A DNA stretch of 25,143 nucleotides from Prevotella sp. CAG:1185 (GCA_000436695.1 HF992582.1:1-25143), one strand, 5' to 3'; positions 1 to 9,323 are shown, numbered from the stretch's first letter. Numbers and translations are program-made. The notes: generated by a model not told the origin, from the letters alone.

Positions 1-93
1 TGATTTTCAGATAGTTAAAATCTTTCGAACACTAATGATTTCTTATCCCGAACTCGCGTATGTATATGTCCTTTCTTAAATTTGGTTGACTTC

Positions 94-133
94 AAAAAAA
101 TCGTCGCCTTCAATGAATGTATGAAGGCGACGA
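94..133 (-). terminator. Intrinsic terminator after ftsW
   Basis: A perfect 12-bp stem (101-112 pairing with 122-133, core GTCGCCTTCA) with a 9-base loop is followed on the minus strand by seven T (94-100). This is a classic Rho-independent terminator, 20 bp beyond the ftsW stop codon. It implies that the dcw transcript ends or is strongly attenuated here. Positions 1-93 contain no minus-strand ATG, and the one GTG there runs into a stop within six codons, so no murG start is present. Confidence 0.9.
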
Positions 134-153
134 CCATATATTATGTGTGTCTA

Positions 154-1503
154 TTATCCTATCTTTGCCAAAGGCACTGATGAGGGCGATGCCTTGCTGC
201 CCATGACATTGGAGGATTTGGATATATTACGGATTCCGTCTTTTAAAGAATCTGACGAACTGTTGTCCTCGTCTTTCTTCTTTGCCGAATAGCTGACGCT
301 CAAGATTACTCCGATGTAAACGCAGTTGACTATCGTTGAAGTTCCTCCCTTGCTTATCAGCGGCAACGGCTGACCTGTCACGGGGACAAGACCTACGGCT
401 ACTGCCATGTTGAACATGGCCTGCACCACAAGCAACAGGGCAAAGCCCATGATGAGCAGCGCCGGGAACGTGTTGACACAGCGGTTGGCTATAGTTGCCG
501 TGCGGAACAGCAGGATGATGTAGAGCAGACAGACAAATGCCGCACCGGCTATGCCCATCTCCTCAATGATAATGGCGTAGATGAAATCGGAGAATGCCTG
601 CGACAGGAAGTCGCGCTCAACCGAGTTGCCCGGGCCCTTGCCCACTATGTTAGACGAAGCAATGGCTATGTTGGCGTGTGCCGTCTGACCGTCCTTGTCG
701 AGGTCTACATCCTCAGGGGCAACTTCCTTATTGTCGAGGAACTTGTCTATACGTGATTTCCACGTGTCAAAGCGGTGGAACACCTTCTCAACTACTGTTT
801 CATCTTTTTTGGCTACCTCTTCTGTCATTGCCATCTTTTGGCCTGCCGCCATATTCTCCTTTTCCTTGTCGTGGCCTAACATCATAACCATGGACACTAC
901 AAATATCAGAATAAGCATGACGACGCCGAGCAACCGCCCGATCTGTGCTTTGGGCACCTTGCCGATGAACATCATAAGCAACACGACAAGACTGAGCAGC
1001 GCCGCAGTTGAAAGGTTCTCGATCATAATGAGAGGAATGATAAACACGCACACGATAAGGATGTACTTAAAGGCGCGCTTGTCTGCTCCGTTTGGGGTCT
1101 GCATGGCACTGAGAATCTGCGCCGTGGCAAGCACTATGGCTCCCTTGGCAAACTCAGAAGGCTGAAACTGTACGTTCAATATAGACAGCCAGCGCTGAGA
1201 GCCGTTGGTACTCTCGCCGAAACATAACACGGCGATAAGTCCAATGAACGATAAGACAAGAGCCAAAGGAGTAACCATCTTGAAGTATTTGCACTTTACG
1301 TTCATGGTGGCTATCATGGCCATCACGCCGACAGCGAGCAGCAGGACATGCTTCAGCACCGGACCGAGATAGTTGCCGCTCTTGAACGACAGGTTGCTCG
1401 ACGCGCTGAACACCTCAATGATGCTTATGATGCAGAGGAAGAAGAACACGGCCCATATCACTCTGTCACCTTTAAATTTGCCTGTAACGGCTTTTTCTTC
1501 CAT
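154..1503 (-). CDS. ftsW: Peptidoglycan glycosyltransferase FtsW (SEDS family)
   Basis: FtsW polymerises lipid II into glycan strands at the division septum, working with the transpeptidase FtsI encoded upstream. The 449-residue protein is a multi-pass membrane protein. SEDS landmarks are QPSEFAKG near residue 114, the SDFIYAIIIEE motif with the presumed catalytic Asp at 306, and PLISKGGTS near 381-389, which corresponds to the SYGGSS region of E. coli. The hydrophilic loop at about 210-290 is long and charged. The 40-residue C-terminal tail is polar and cytoplasmic. The ATG at 1503 follows an A-rich leader with no clear Shine-Dalgarno site. It lies 119 bp after murD, the widest gap in this cluster, and is followed by a terminator. 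RodA is the alternative family member, but the position next to murD makes FtsW far more likely. Confidence 0.95.
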   Translation of the reverse strand: MEEKAVTGKFKGDRVIWAVFFFLCIISIIEVFSASSNLSFKSGNYLGPVLKHVLLLAVGVMAMIATMNVKCKYFKMVTPLALVLSFIGLIAVLCFGESTNGSQRWLSILNVQFQPSEFAKGAIVLATAQILSAMQTPNGADKRAFKYILIVCVFIIPLIMIENLSTAALLSLVVLLMMFIGKVPKAQIGRLLGVVMLILIFVVSMVMMLGHDKEKENMAAGQKMAMTEEVAKKDETVVEKVFHRFDTWKSRIDKFLDNKEVAPEDVDLDKDGQTAHANIAIASSNIVGKGPGNSVERDFLSQAFSDFIYAIIIEEMGIAGAAFVCLLYIILLFRTATIANRCVNTFPALLIMGFALLLVVQAMFNMAVAVGLVPVTGQPLPLISKGGTSTIVNCVYIGVILSVSYSAKKKDEDNSSSDSLKDGIRNISKSSNVMGSKASPSSVPLAKIG

Positions 1504-1551
1504 TTTAATTTTATTGATATTGTTGTTGTTTGAGAAATTTGAAGATAATAT

Positions 1552-1585
1552 TGCGGCATGGGGTTAAGCATAATCTCATGCCGCA
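1552..1585 (-). other. Hairpin in the murD-ftsW gap
   Basis: A perfect 9-bp inverted repeat (TGCGGCATG at 1552-1560 against CATGCCGCA at 1577-1585) with a 16-base loop sits in the 119-bp gap between murD and ftsW. G-T and G-C pairs can extend the stem inward. No T-run follows on the minus strand, so it is not a standard terminator. It could be a processing, stabilising or attenuating element in the polycistronic transcript; this is inference. Confidence 0.5.
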
Positions 1586-1622
1586 CGACTCTGCGTCAGC
1601 GCGATGCCGCCGTCCAGCCTTA

Positions 1623-2954
1623 TCAGAGAGCTCTTACGAGCGCCTTGAACTGGTCGCCGCGGTCTTCCATGTTCTTAAAGAGGTCGAAGCTTGCGCAGCA
1701 GGGGCTAAGCAGCACGGTCTGTCCGGGCTTTGCCATCTCATAGCATGCGTTCACGCAGTCGCGCATAGAGTGAGTGTCGCGAACGGGTATGCCCATGCCG
1801 TCGAAGAAGTTGTGCAACTTGGTGTTGTCGGCTCCGAGATAAACCAGTCCGACGCACTTCTCTTTTACCAAATCCTTTATTGCGTTATAGTCGTTGCCCT
1901 TGTCCTTTCCGCCGAGAATAAGCACTACAGGAGTCTTCATGCTCTCGAGCGCATACCAGCAGGCATCAACGTTGGTGGCCTTTGAGTCGTTGACATAAAG
2001 CACTCCGGCTACGGTTGTAACCTTTTCAAGGCGATGCTCAACGCCGGGGAAGTCGCTAAGGCTCTTGCGGATAAACTCTTTCTTTATTCCTGCAACGTTA
2101 GACGCTATTCCTGCCGCCAGCGAGTTGTATATGTTGTGCTTGCCTGTCAGGCTCAGTTCCTCCTGCTCCATGTTGAACGGCGTGGGCTTCTCTATCTTGT
2201 ACATGCCCTCCTCGATATATCCTATAGAGCCTTTCTCCTTCAGTTCCGAGAACGGATAGCGTATGGCCTTGATGTCATACTTCTCAAGCTCGCGGCGTAT
2301 AATCGGGTCGTCGTTCCAGTAGATGAACGAGTCTTCATTTGTCTGATTCTGCAATATGCGCATCTTGGCGTCTACATAGTTCTGCATGCAGTTGTCGTAG
2401 CGGTCGAGATGGTCGGGAGTGATGTTGAGCAGAATGGCGATGTTGGCACGGAAGTCGTACATGTTGTCGAGCTGGAACGAGCTAAGCTCTATTACATAAT
2501 ACTCGTGAGGAGTCTCTGCCACCTGCAGCGCAAGACTGTTGCCGATGTTACCGGCCAGACCAACGTCGTAGCCGGCGCTCTTGAATATGTGATAAATCAG
2601 CGATGTAGTGGTAGTCTTGCCGTTGCTTCCCGTTATACATATCATCTTAGAGTTGGTGTATCGTCCGGCAAACTCAATCTCGCTGATAAGATGTATGCCT
2701 TTTGCTATACATTTCTTTATCATAGGAGCATTGAGCGGAATGCCCGGACTCTTGATAATCTCGTCGGCATTGAGGATAAGTTCCTCAGTGTGGTGGCCTT
2801 CCTCCCATTCAATGCCGTGGCTGTTGAGCATGTCTTTATATTTGTCCTTAATGGACGACATGTCTGAAACGAAGACGTCGAAGCCTTCTTTCTTTGCCAG
2901 TACGGCTGCTCCGGCACCACTCTCGCCGGCTCCTAATATAACGATTCTTTTCAT
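1623..2954 (-). CDS. murD: UDP-N-acetylmuramoylalanine--D-glutamate ligase
   Basis: MurD adds D-glutamate to UDP-MurNAc-L-Ala in the cytoplasm, the second amino-acid step of peptidoglycan precursor synthesis, using ATP. The 443-residue protein has the usual length and three-domain order. An N-terminal Rossmann-like UDP-binding segment (VILGAGESG, residues 5-13) comes first. The ATPase P-loop GSNGKTT follows at 109-115, then the central-domain motif ITPDHLDRY (about 179-187) and the C-terminal domain containing VNDSKATN and the LGGKDKG signature. The ATG at 2954 lies 9 bp after the mraY stop, so the two are co-transcribed and probably translationally coupled. A short-range Mur ligase such as MurC or MurF is excluded by the N-terminal motif and gene order. 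Confidence 0.97.
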   Translation of the reverse strand: MKRIVILGAGESGAGAAVLAKKEGFDVFVSDMSSIKDKYKDMLNSHGIEWEEGHHTEELILNADEIIKSPGIPLNAPMIKKCIAKGIHLISEIEFAGRYTNSKMICITGSNGKTTTTSLIYHIFKSAGYDVGLAGNIGNSLALQVAETPHEYYVIELSSFQLDNMYDFRANIAILLNITPDHLDRYDNCMQNYVDAKMRILQNQTNEDSFIYWNDDPIIRRELEKYDIKAIRYPFSELKEKGSIGYIEEGMYKIEKPTPFNMEQEELSLTGKHNIYNSLAAGIASNVAGIKKEFIRKSLSDFPGVEHRLEKVTTVAGVLYVNDSKATNVDACWYALESMKTPVVLILGGKDKGNDYNAIKDLVKEKCVGLVYLGADNTKLHNFFDGMGIPVRDTHSMRDCVNACYEMAKPGQTVLLSPCCASFDLFKNMEDRGDQFKALVRAL

Positions 2955-2963
2955 TTCTTCAGT

Positions 2964-4235
2964 TTATCTTATTTTAAGTGTAATGATTGTAAGTGCCGCA
3001 AGGATGATTGTCACAATCCAGAAGCGTATGGTGATTTTCGACTCATGCACTGCTCCTTTCGGCTTTTTGAACAGGTATTTAATCTCCGGGTCGAGCTGTT
3101 CCTGCTGCGTGCGGAAGGTGTCGTGCAGCGGCGCGCGCTTGAACATGCGCTGCTTTACGCCCTTGCGGGTGCCCATCTTAGCATACCACACCTGCATTAT
3201 CACGCTAAGGCTCTCAACGAAGAAGATTCCACAGAGGATAGGCAGCATCAGCTCCTTGTGTATGATGATGGCACACACGGCAATGATACCGCCGATGGTC
3301 AGCGAGCCGGTGTCGCCCATGAATATCTGCGCCGGATAGGCGTTGTACCACAGGAAACCGATGAGCGCGCCGATGAATGCACACAGGAACACCACAAGCT
3401 CCTGCGAGCCGGGGATGTACATGATGTTGAGGTAGGCGGCATATTCGATATGACTGCTCACATAGGCAAATATGCCAAGCACCACGCCTATTATGGCAGA
3501 GTTGCCGGCGCACATGCCGTCCATACCGTCGTTAAGGTTGGCGCCGTTTGACACTGCCGTAACCACAAAGATAGTCATTATAACAAACAGCACCCATCCT
3601 GCGGCCGTCTTATACTTACCGCAGAAGCTCATCAGGTTGGCATAGTCGAGGTTGTGGCCCTTGACAAACGGGATGGTGGTCTTAAGCGACTTCACAGCCT
3701 CCTGCCTGTGTTTCACCACCACTTCCTTGCCGTCCTGCTTCTCTATGGCAAGGTTCTCGTTGATTTTGGCATCGGGACTGCTCCACAGGATAAGACCGAC
3801 GATAAGTCCGATGCTTATCTGTCCTACAATCTTGAAGCGTCCGGGCAGTCCTTCCTTGTTGTGGCGGAATATCTTGATATAGTCGTCGAGTCCGCCGAGG
3901 AATCCGAGCCACACCGTGGTGATAATCATCAATATGAGATAGATGTTGCGCATACGGCCGAGCAGCAGCACCGGAACGAGAATGGCCACTATGATGATGA
4001 TGCCTCCCATTGAGGGCACGCCGATTTTCTTTACGCCGAAGGGGTCAATCTTGGCGTCGCGCTGAGTCTCGGTTATCTGTTTACTCTTGAGATATTTGAT
4101 AAACTTCTCGCCAAACCATGCTGATATTACCAGCGCCAGGATGAGTGCCAGCAGCGCACGGAACGAGATGTATCCCCACACGTGTGAGCCGGGGATGCCA
4201 AACTGCTCAAGGAAACGAAATAAATAGTATAACAT
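2964..4235 (-). CDS. mraY: Phospho-N-acetylmuramoyl-pentapeptide transferase MraY
   Basis: MraY transfers phospho-MurNAc-pentapeptide to undecaprenyl phosphate in the inner membrane, making lipid I. The 423-residue protein has about ten hydrophobic segments. Family motifs are GGLDDYIK (114-121, with the paired Asp), NLNDGMDG (233-240) and MGDTGS (306-311). It is longer than the roughly 360 residues of E. coli MraY because of a hydrophilic insertion at about 152-200, after the fourth or fifth membrane segment, and an extra segment near the C-terminus. The E. coli HHH triad region reads RAPLHDT here. Whether that is normal for this lineage cannot be judged from the window. The gene starts 21 bp after murE and ends 9 bp before murD. 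Confidence 0.96.
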   Translation of the reverse strand: MLYYLFRFLEQFGIPGSHVWGYISFRALLALILALVISAWFGEKFIKYLKSKQITETQRDAKIDPFGVKKIGVPSMGGIIIIVAILVPVLLLGRMRNIYLILMIITTVWLGFLGGLDDYIKIFRHNKEGLPGRFKIVGQISIGLIVGLILWSSPDAKINENLAIEKQDGKEVVVKHRQEAVKSLKTTIPFVKGHNLDYANLMSFCGKYKTAAGWVLFVIMTIFVVTAVSNGANLNDGMDGMCAGNSAIIGVVLGIFAYVSSHIEYAAYLNIMYIPGSQELVVFLCAFIGALIGFLWYNAYPAQIFMGDTGSLTIGGIIAVCAIIIHKELMLPILCGIFFVESLSVIMQVWYAKMGTRKGVKQRMFKRAPLHDTFRTQQEQLDPEIKYLFKKPKGAVHESKITIRFWIVTIILAALTIITLKIR

Positions 4236-4256
4236 TATATATTATATGTTTGGGGG

Positions 4257-5717
4257 TTATGCTTTCTGGTTTGCAAATATGTCGCGTAGAATCTCCTTGT
4301 CGTCAAAGTGATGCTTTACGCCCTTTATCTCCTGATAGTCCTCATGGCCCTTGCCGGCAACGAGGATGACGTCGCCCTTCTGAGCCAGCATGCACGCCGT
4401 GCGTATGGCCTCCTTGCGGTCTACTATGCTCACCACCTTGGTCATCTGCTGCGGAGTGAGTCCGGCCAGCATGTCGTTGATGATGTCCTGCGGCTCCTCA
4501 AAGCGCGGGTTGTCGCTCGTTATTATCACCTTGTCGCTCTGCTTAACGGCCTCCTGTGCCATAAGCGGACGCTTGCCCTTGTCGCGGTTGCCGCCTGCTC
4601 CGCACACTGTTATAACGTGGCCCTTGCCGTTGAGCACCTCATGTATTGCCTTGAGCACATTCTCAAGTGCGTCGGGGGTGTGGGCATAGTCTACAATAGC
4701 TGTATATCCGAGCGGTGAATGAACCGGGTCGAGACGGCCGCTGACGCTCTTCAGCGTACTCATAACAACGAGGACGTTCTCGGGTTTCTCGCCGAGCATT
4801 ACGGCTGCGCCATATACTGCAAGCAGGTTGCTGACGTTGAACTTGCCGATAAACTGCACTCCTACCTCGCGTCCGTCAATCTCGAGATACATTCCGCCGA
4901 AGTGGCACTCAAGAATCTTAGCCTTAAAGTCGGCCATGCTTCTAACTGAATAGGTCTTAACCTTAGCCTTGGTGTTCTGCACCATCACCATGCCGTTCTT
5001 ATCGTCGGCATTGGTTATGGCAAATGCAGTCTTGGGCAGTCCGTCAAAGAAAGCCTTCTTGGCGTTGCGATAGTTCTCGAATGTCTTGTGATAGTCGAGG
5101 TGGTCGCGTGTAAGATTAGTGAATATTCCGCCGGCGAAGTTAAGTCCGCCGATACGCTTCTGTGCAATAGCGTGCGAGCTGCACTCCATGAAGGTATACT
5201 GACATCCGGCCTCAACCATGCGGCCCAGAAGTTCGTTAAGCTCTATCGGGTCGGGAGTGGTGTGGTCGGCAGGTATCTTCTCGTCTTCTATATAGTTGCA
5301 CACCGTTGACAGCAGTCCGCACTTATATCCGAGCTTGCGGAACATGTGATAAAGCAGCGTGGCTATTGTTGTCTTGCCGTTGGTGCCGGTAACGCCCACT
5401 AGTTTGAGTTTTCTCGACGGGTCGCCGTAGAACAGCGTTGCCACCTTGCCTACGGCATCTTCTGTCGACTCAACCTGAACATAGGTTACGCCCTCGGCAA
5501 GCTCTGCCGGCATATCCTCGCAGAGTATTGCGGCAGCTCCCTGAGCCACGGCCTTTCCGATAAATGTGTGGCCGTCAACCTGTGTGCCCTTCATGGCAAC
5601 AAACAAATGTCCTTCAGCAACGCGGCGTGAGTCGATGTCAACGCCCTTAATCTCAATGTCCGTATTTCCGGCAATGTTTACCGTACAGATATTCTTAATC
5701 AGTTCACTTAGTGTCAT
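4257..5717 (-). CDS. murE: UDP-MurNAc-tripeptide synthetase MurE (meso-DAP type)
   Basis: MurE adds the third amino acid to UDP-MurNAc-L-Ala-D-Glu in the cytoplasm. The 486-residue protein shows the P-loop GTNGKTT (111-117), the DHTTPDP substrate region (151-157), TRDHLDYH (203-210) and SDNPRFEEPQ (401-410). DNPR is the motif that marks meso-diaminopimelate-adding enzymes as opposed to lysine-adding ones, so the organism is predicted to have DAP-type peptidoglycan. It sits 12 bp after ftsI and 21 bp before mraY in the same operon. Length and motif order are normal. Confidence 0.97.
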   Translation of the reverse strand: MTLSELIKNICTVNIAGNTDIEIKGVDIDSRRVAEGHLFVAMKGTQVDGHTFIGKAVAQGAAAILCEDMPAELAEGVTYVQVESTEDAVGKVATLFYGDPSRKLKLVGVTGTNGKTTIATLLYHMFRKLGYKCGLLSTVCNYIEDEKIPADHTTPDPIELNELLGRMVEAGCQYTFMECSSHAIAQKRIGGLNFAGGIFTNLTRDHLDYHKTFENYRNAKKAFFDGLPKTAFAITNADDKNGMVMVQNTKAKVKTYSVRSMADFKAKILECHFGGMYLEIDGREVGVQFIGKFNVSNLLAVYGAAVMLGEKPENVLVVMSTLKSVSGRLDPVHSPLGYTAIVDYAHTPDALENVLKAIHEVLNGKGHVITVCGAGGNRDKGKRPLMAQEAVKQSDKVIITSDNPRFEEPQDIINDMLAGLTPQQMTKVVSIVDRKEAIRTACMLAQKGDVILVAGKGHEDYQEIKGVKHHFDDKEILRDIFANQKA

Positions 5718-5729
5718 ATCTTATTGTTT

Positions 5730-7886
5730 TTATATTTCGAGTTTTAGTAAGCAAACCTCACCTTTCTTTATTACATGTCCTGCAGGCAGACTCTGCTGCG
5801 TAACCCTTCCGCGTCCGTGCAGTCTTACCTTCACGCCGCGGCTCTCAAGGAGATACACGGCATCGCGTGCGCCCATGCCCTTAACGTCGGGCACAATGCG
5901 GCTGTCATAATGAGGGCCTCTTGTCAGCATAACCGACGAAGGCTCCTTCTTGGCGTTTCCCCATATCGGGTTGCCGTCGGCGTAGCTTCCGCTCCAGTTC
6001 TTGTTGGTGTTGATGCCGAGATGACTCAACACATAGTCGGCAGCTAGTATGTTGCCGCTCTTAACGTCGGGCACGAGTATCGACAATGAGTCGCGTGCGT
6101 CGGTAACGCTGAGCTTCAGGCTCTGAGCCATTATGCCTTCGGCAATGTTGTGGAAAACAAGTCCGCTCATGCCGCCGCCTGATGCCGGAAGTCCCGACTT
6201 CTGTATGCACACGATGCAGCTGTAGCGCGGTGCGTCGGCAGGGAAATATCCGGCAAAGCTCAACAGATAGTTTACCTTGCCCGACTTGTAGCCTCCGGCA
6301 CCTTTAGATATCTGTGCCGTACCTGTCTTGCCTGCCACCTTGAACGATGTTGAGCCGGCGCGCTTGCCAAGTCCCTGACTAACCACGTGTTCGAGTATGG
6401 TCTGTATCTCGCGCAGAGTTTTCTCCTTGCAGATGCGCGCCTTTATCACCTCGGGCGGAAACTCGGCTATCACCTTGCCGTCCTTAACCACCTGCTTAAC
6501 GAAGCGCGGGCGCATCATTGTGCCGTTGTTGGCTATTGCGTTATAAAATGTGAGCGTAGATATAGGCGGCACCTGTGTCTCGTAGCCGATGCTCATCCAG
6601 GGCAGCGCCGTCTTGCTCCAGTTTACATATTGTCCCTTGCTGTTCTTCTTAGGCATACGGATCTTCGGTGCGGCGTATCCCACAATCGGGAGATGCAGGT
6701 CGGTGCGCAGTCCTACGCGGTCGATGCCTTCGACAAACTTCTCAGGTCTGTCGTGATAGAACTTGTCTATTATTCGGCTTACGCCGATGTTAGAGCTGTA
6801 TTCGAGCGTCTGCGGAAGTGTAAGCACCTGATATCCGCCGCGGTGCCAGTTGTGGTCGCGCATCTTGGCTCCGTACATGTCCCATATACCGTTGCCCGTG
6901 TCTACCTTATACGTAGTGTCAACCACTCCGTCGTCGAGCGCAACCATTATTGACGCCGTCTTGAACACCGAACCCGGCTCAAGCAGGTCTGACACGGCGC
7001 TGTTCTTTATCTCGTTGTATTCGCCGTCGGCACATTTTGCCATATTGACTATTGCCTTAACGTCGCCCGTCTTAACCTCCATGACAATGGCAACGCCCAC
7101 ATTGCCGTTAATGTCTTTCAGCTCGTCGATAAGCGCGCGCTCTGCAAGGTCCTGCATATTCACGTCAATAGTGGTAACGATGTCGGCACCGTTAATAGGC
7201 GGTATTGTGGTGAGGTCAATATACTTATTCCTTATCTTTCGACGATTTCGCTTTCCTTTCTTACCTCTCAAAATTGAATCAAAAGACAACTCAAGTCCAC
7301 AGCGGGCAGAATCTTTCTCGCCATATATGTCACCAACGGTTCTTTCTGCAAGCGAACCGAATGGGCGCTGACGTGAGTCAAGCGTATCAACATGGTATCC
7401 GCCAATGTATTTAGACAAATTAAACACAGGAAGTTTTTTCACCTCTGAATAGACGGCATAGCTAACACGCCCTTTCCATATAGGCCAATGCTGACTCTTC
7501 AGCTTGCGTCCTTTCTCAAGATATTCCTTAAACTGGGCTGCCGATTTCTCCGGGAATATCTCATGCAAGCCCATGCAGATGCTGTCGAGTTTAACCTGCC
7601 ACAGCGAGTCTTTCTTCTCTCCGCCTGCCCTGAAATCCATAAACAGGCGGAATTCGGGCAGCGAACTTGCCATGAGCTGTCCGTCGCAGCTAAGGATGTT
7701 GCCGCGTACAGGCTTAATATCCACGCTGTCTTTCTTCAGGCGTGATGCCACCTTAAGCCAATAGTCGCGCTCAACGGTGGCAATACACATGGCCTTGCCT
7801 AATATAACTATTCCGACCACAACCATCACGTAGGCTATGATCTTATATCGTGGAATTATCTTTTTTCTGTCAAACTTATTGCTCAT
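5730..7886 (-). CDS. ftsI: Penicillin-binding protein FtsI/PBP3-like with C-terminal PASTA domains
   Basis: This is the septal D,D-transpeptidase that cross-links new peptidoglycan and acts with FtsW. The 718-residue protein has an N-terminal membrane anchor (about 13-36), a PBP dimerisation region (about 55-220) and a transpeptidase domain. The active-site motifs are SVFK (Ser306, Lys309), SSN (364-366) and KTGT (520-523). Two PASTA-like repeats follow, at about 603-660 and 663-718, each starting with a VPDVK motif. PASTA domains are absent from E. coli FtsI but common in this phylum and in SpoVD-type proteins. The ATG at 7886 lies inside the end of the ftsL-like gene (11-bp overlap), indicating translational coupling. 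Confidence 0.95.
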   Translation of the reverse strand: MSNKFDRKKIIPRYKIIAYVMVVVGIVILGKAMCIATVERDYWLKVASRLKKDSVDIKPVRGNILSCDGQLMASSLPEFRLFMDFRAGGEKKDSLWQVKLDSICMGLHEIFPEKSAAQFKEYLEKGRKLKSQHWPIWKGRVSYAVYSEVKKLPVFNLSKYIGGYHVDTLDSRQRPFGSLAERTVGDIYGEKDSARCGLELSFDSILRGKKGKRNRRKIRNKYIDLTTIPPINGADIVTTIDVNMQDLAERALIDELKDINGNVGVAIVMEVKTGDVKAIVNMAKCADGEYNEIKNSAVSDLLEPGSVFKTASIMVALDDGVVDTTYKVDTGNGIWDMYGAKMRDHNWHRGGYQVLTLPQTLEYSSNIGVSRIIDKFYHDRPEKFVEGIDRVGLRTDLHLPIVGYAAPKIRMPKKNSKGQYVNWSKTALPWMSIGYETQVPPISTLTFYNAIANNGTMMRPRFVKQVVKDGKVIAEFPPEVIKARICKEKTLREIQTILEHVVSQGLGKRAGSTSFKVAGKTGTAQISKGAGGYKSGKVNYLLSFAGYFPADAPRYSCIVCIQKSGLPASGGGMSGLVFHNIAEGIMAQSLKLSVTDARDSLSILVPDVKSGNILAADYVLSHLGINTNKNWSGSYADGNPIWGNAKKEPSSVMLTRGPHYDSRIVPDVKGMGARDAVYLLESRGVKVRLHGRGRVTQQSLPAGHVIKKGEVCLLKLEI

Positions 7887-8349
7887 TTTCTTCAGGTACG
7901 TTTATTATGTATGGTGGTTGGTTGGCGATATGCAGCACACTGTCCTTGTTGTTCTTAAGCATCTCCAGCACGTTGCTCTCGCGGCACATTTCTGTCAGTT
8001 TGCTCGAACTTGCCAGCGCCTTATATTTGGCGTCTTTCAGTTGTTCGTTAAGCTCGTTGATCTCAAGCAGGTCTTTCTGGCAGCTGTATCGGTTAGACAC
8101 ATATACAAGAGTAAACGCTGCTATGAGAAGTATCACCCAAATCTGTTTTTTGAGCATCTCTGTCGAAAGAAAGTCGCCTCCAAGAATCTTGCGCAACGTA
8201 AGATTGGTCGATTGCGGCATTTCCTCTTCTATAGCCTGCTCTCTCATCACCTGTTTAAACAGTGACGTCTTCTTCTCATTCTCCTTCTTGCCGGGACTGT
8301 CGTCGCCCGGTGTTCCGTTCTTCTTTTCCAAATTGTCCTTGTCAGTCAT
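7876..8349 (-). CDS. FtsL-like cell division membrane protein
   Basis: This 157-residue protein has the layout of a bitopic divisome protein. It has a charged cytoplasmic N-terminus (about 67 residues, rich in Lys and Glu), one membrane segment (about 68-86) and a short periplasmic part that looks helical or coiled-coil (about 90-135). Sequence identity to classical FtsL is not recognisable, but position between rsmH and ftsI, size and topology all match the Bacteroidetes FtsL-like family. It probably helps assemble the FtsW-FtsI complex. It overlaps rsmH by 8 bp upstream and ftsI by 11 bp downstream, so all three are likely translationally coupled. No symbol is given because orthology to E. 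coli ftsL is inferred from context. Confidence 0.85.
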   Translation of the reverse strand: MTDKDNLEKKNGTPGDDSPGKKENEKKTSLFKQVMREQAIEEEMPQSTNLTLRKILGGDFLSTEMLKKQIWVILLIAAFTLVYVSNRYSCQKDLLEINELNEQLKDAKYKALASSSKLTEMCRESNVLEMLKNNKDSVLHIANQPPYIINVPEENEQ

Positions 8350-9262
8350 TTTTCTTTTCTGCTATTCTGAGTTTTGCGCTTCTGCTTCTCGGATTGTTCT
8401 CCAGTTCTTCTTCTCCGGGTGTTATCACCTTGTTGTTTATCAGCACGAACGGCGTTTCAACGCGTCCGTAAAAGTCCTGCTTCATCTTTCCCTCCGGATT
8501 GCCCGTCTTCATTACGTTCTTAACTATGCGGTCTTCCAGACTGTGATATGTTATCACCGAGAGCCTTCCGCCGGGCCTCAGCAGCTCTGTAGCCGCCTTG
8601 AGCATCTCTTTCAGGGCTGTCATCTCGTTGTTAACCTCGATGCGAAGGGCCTGAAAGAGCTTTGCCATGTCCTTCTTCTCACGCTCGCGCCTGAACAGAC
8701 TTTCCACCGCGCCTATAAAGTCCTGCGTGGTGGCTATCTTGCGTGTGGCGCGCGCCTTAACCAGTGCGGCGGCTATCTTGCGCGAGTTTTTCAGTTCGCC
8801 GTAAAGATAGAACACGTCGGCGAGGCGTTCCTCGTCGTATGTGTTCACCACGTCGGCCGCCGTCGTGCCGTCGCGCTTGTTCATACGCATGTCGAGCGGG
8901 GCGTCAAAGCGGAACGAGAATCCGCGCGACTCGTCGTCGAAATGGTGACTCGACACGCCGAGGTCGGCCAGCAGGCCGTCTATATGGTCTACGCCGTAAT
9001 AGCGCATCCAGTTTTTAAGATATCTGAAGTTGCTCCGAACAAAGGTCAGACGGCCGTCGTTGATGATGTTCTTCTCGGCGTCGGCATCCTGGTCGAAGCT
9101 GTACAGATGGCCGTCGGCGTCAAGGCGCGACAGTATTTCGCGGCTGTGTCCGCCGCCTCCGAAGGTTACGTCAACATATATGCCGCCCGAACTGATATTC
9201 AGCCCGTCGACACTGTCTTTCATCAAGACAGGAACGTGATATGTCTTTGCGGTGGTCACCAT
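8342..9262 (-). CDS. rsmH: 16S rRNA m4C1402 methyltransferase RsmH (MraW)
   Basis: RsmH methylates N4 of C1402 in 16S rRNA in the ribosomal P site, using S-adenosylmethionine. The 306-residue protein has the family's usual length. It begins with HVPVLMKDSVDGL, followed by the SAM-binding motif DVTFGGGGHS (about 32-41) and the later YHSLEDRIVK motif typical of the family. It is the second gene of the dcw cluster, 61 bp after mraZ, and its end overlaps the ftsL-like gene by 8 bp. A very long open frame on the opposite strand here is a codon-bias shadow. Confidence 0.97.
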   Translation of the reverse strand: MVTTAKTYHVPVLMKDSVDGLNISSGGIYVDVTFGGGGHSREILSRLDADGHLYSFDQDADAEKNIINDGRLTFVRSNFRYLKNWMRYYGVDHIDGLLADLGVSSHHFDDESRGFSFRFDAPLDMRMNKRDGTTAADVVNTYDEERLADVFYLYGELKNSRKIAAALVKARATRKIATTQDFIGAVESLFRREREKKDMAKLFQALRIEVNNEMTALKEMLKAATELLRPGGRLSVITYHSLEDRIVKNVMKTGNPEGKMKQDFYGRVETPFVLINNKVITPGEEELENNPRSRSAKLRIAEKKND

Positions 9263-9323
9263 TGGCGTTATATTTGTGTAATGATTAGTTAAGTTTTAGA
9301 AAAGCACGCAGCAAAGGGCCGTC

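Noticed and set aside
7850..9292. Plus-strand open frame of 480 codons opposite the ftsL-like gene and rsmH
   Set aside because: It lies antisense to two clear conserved genes and arises from their codon bias. It has no recognisable domain and Leu/Ser/Val-rich shadow composition.
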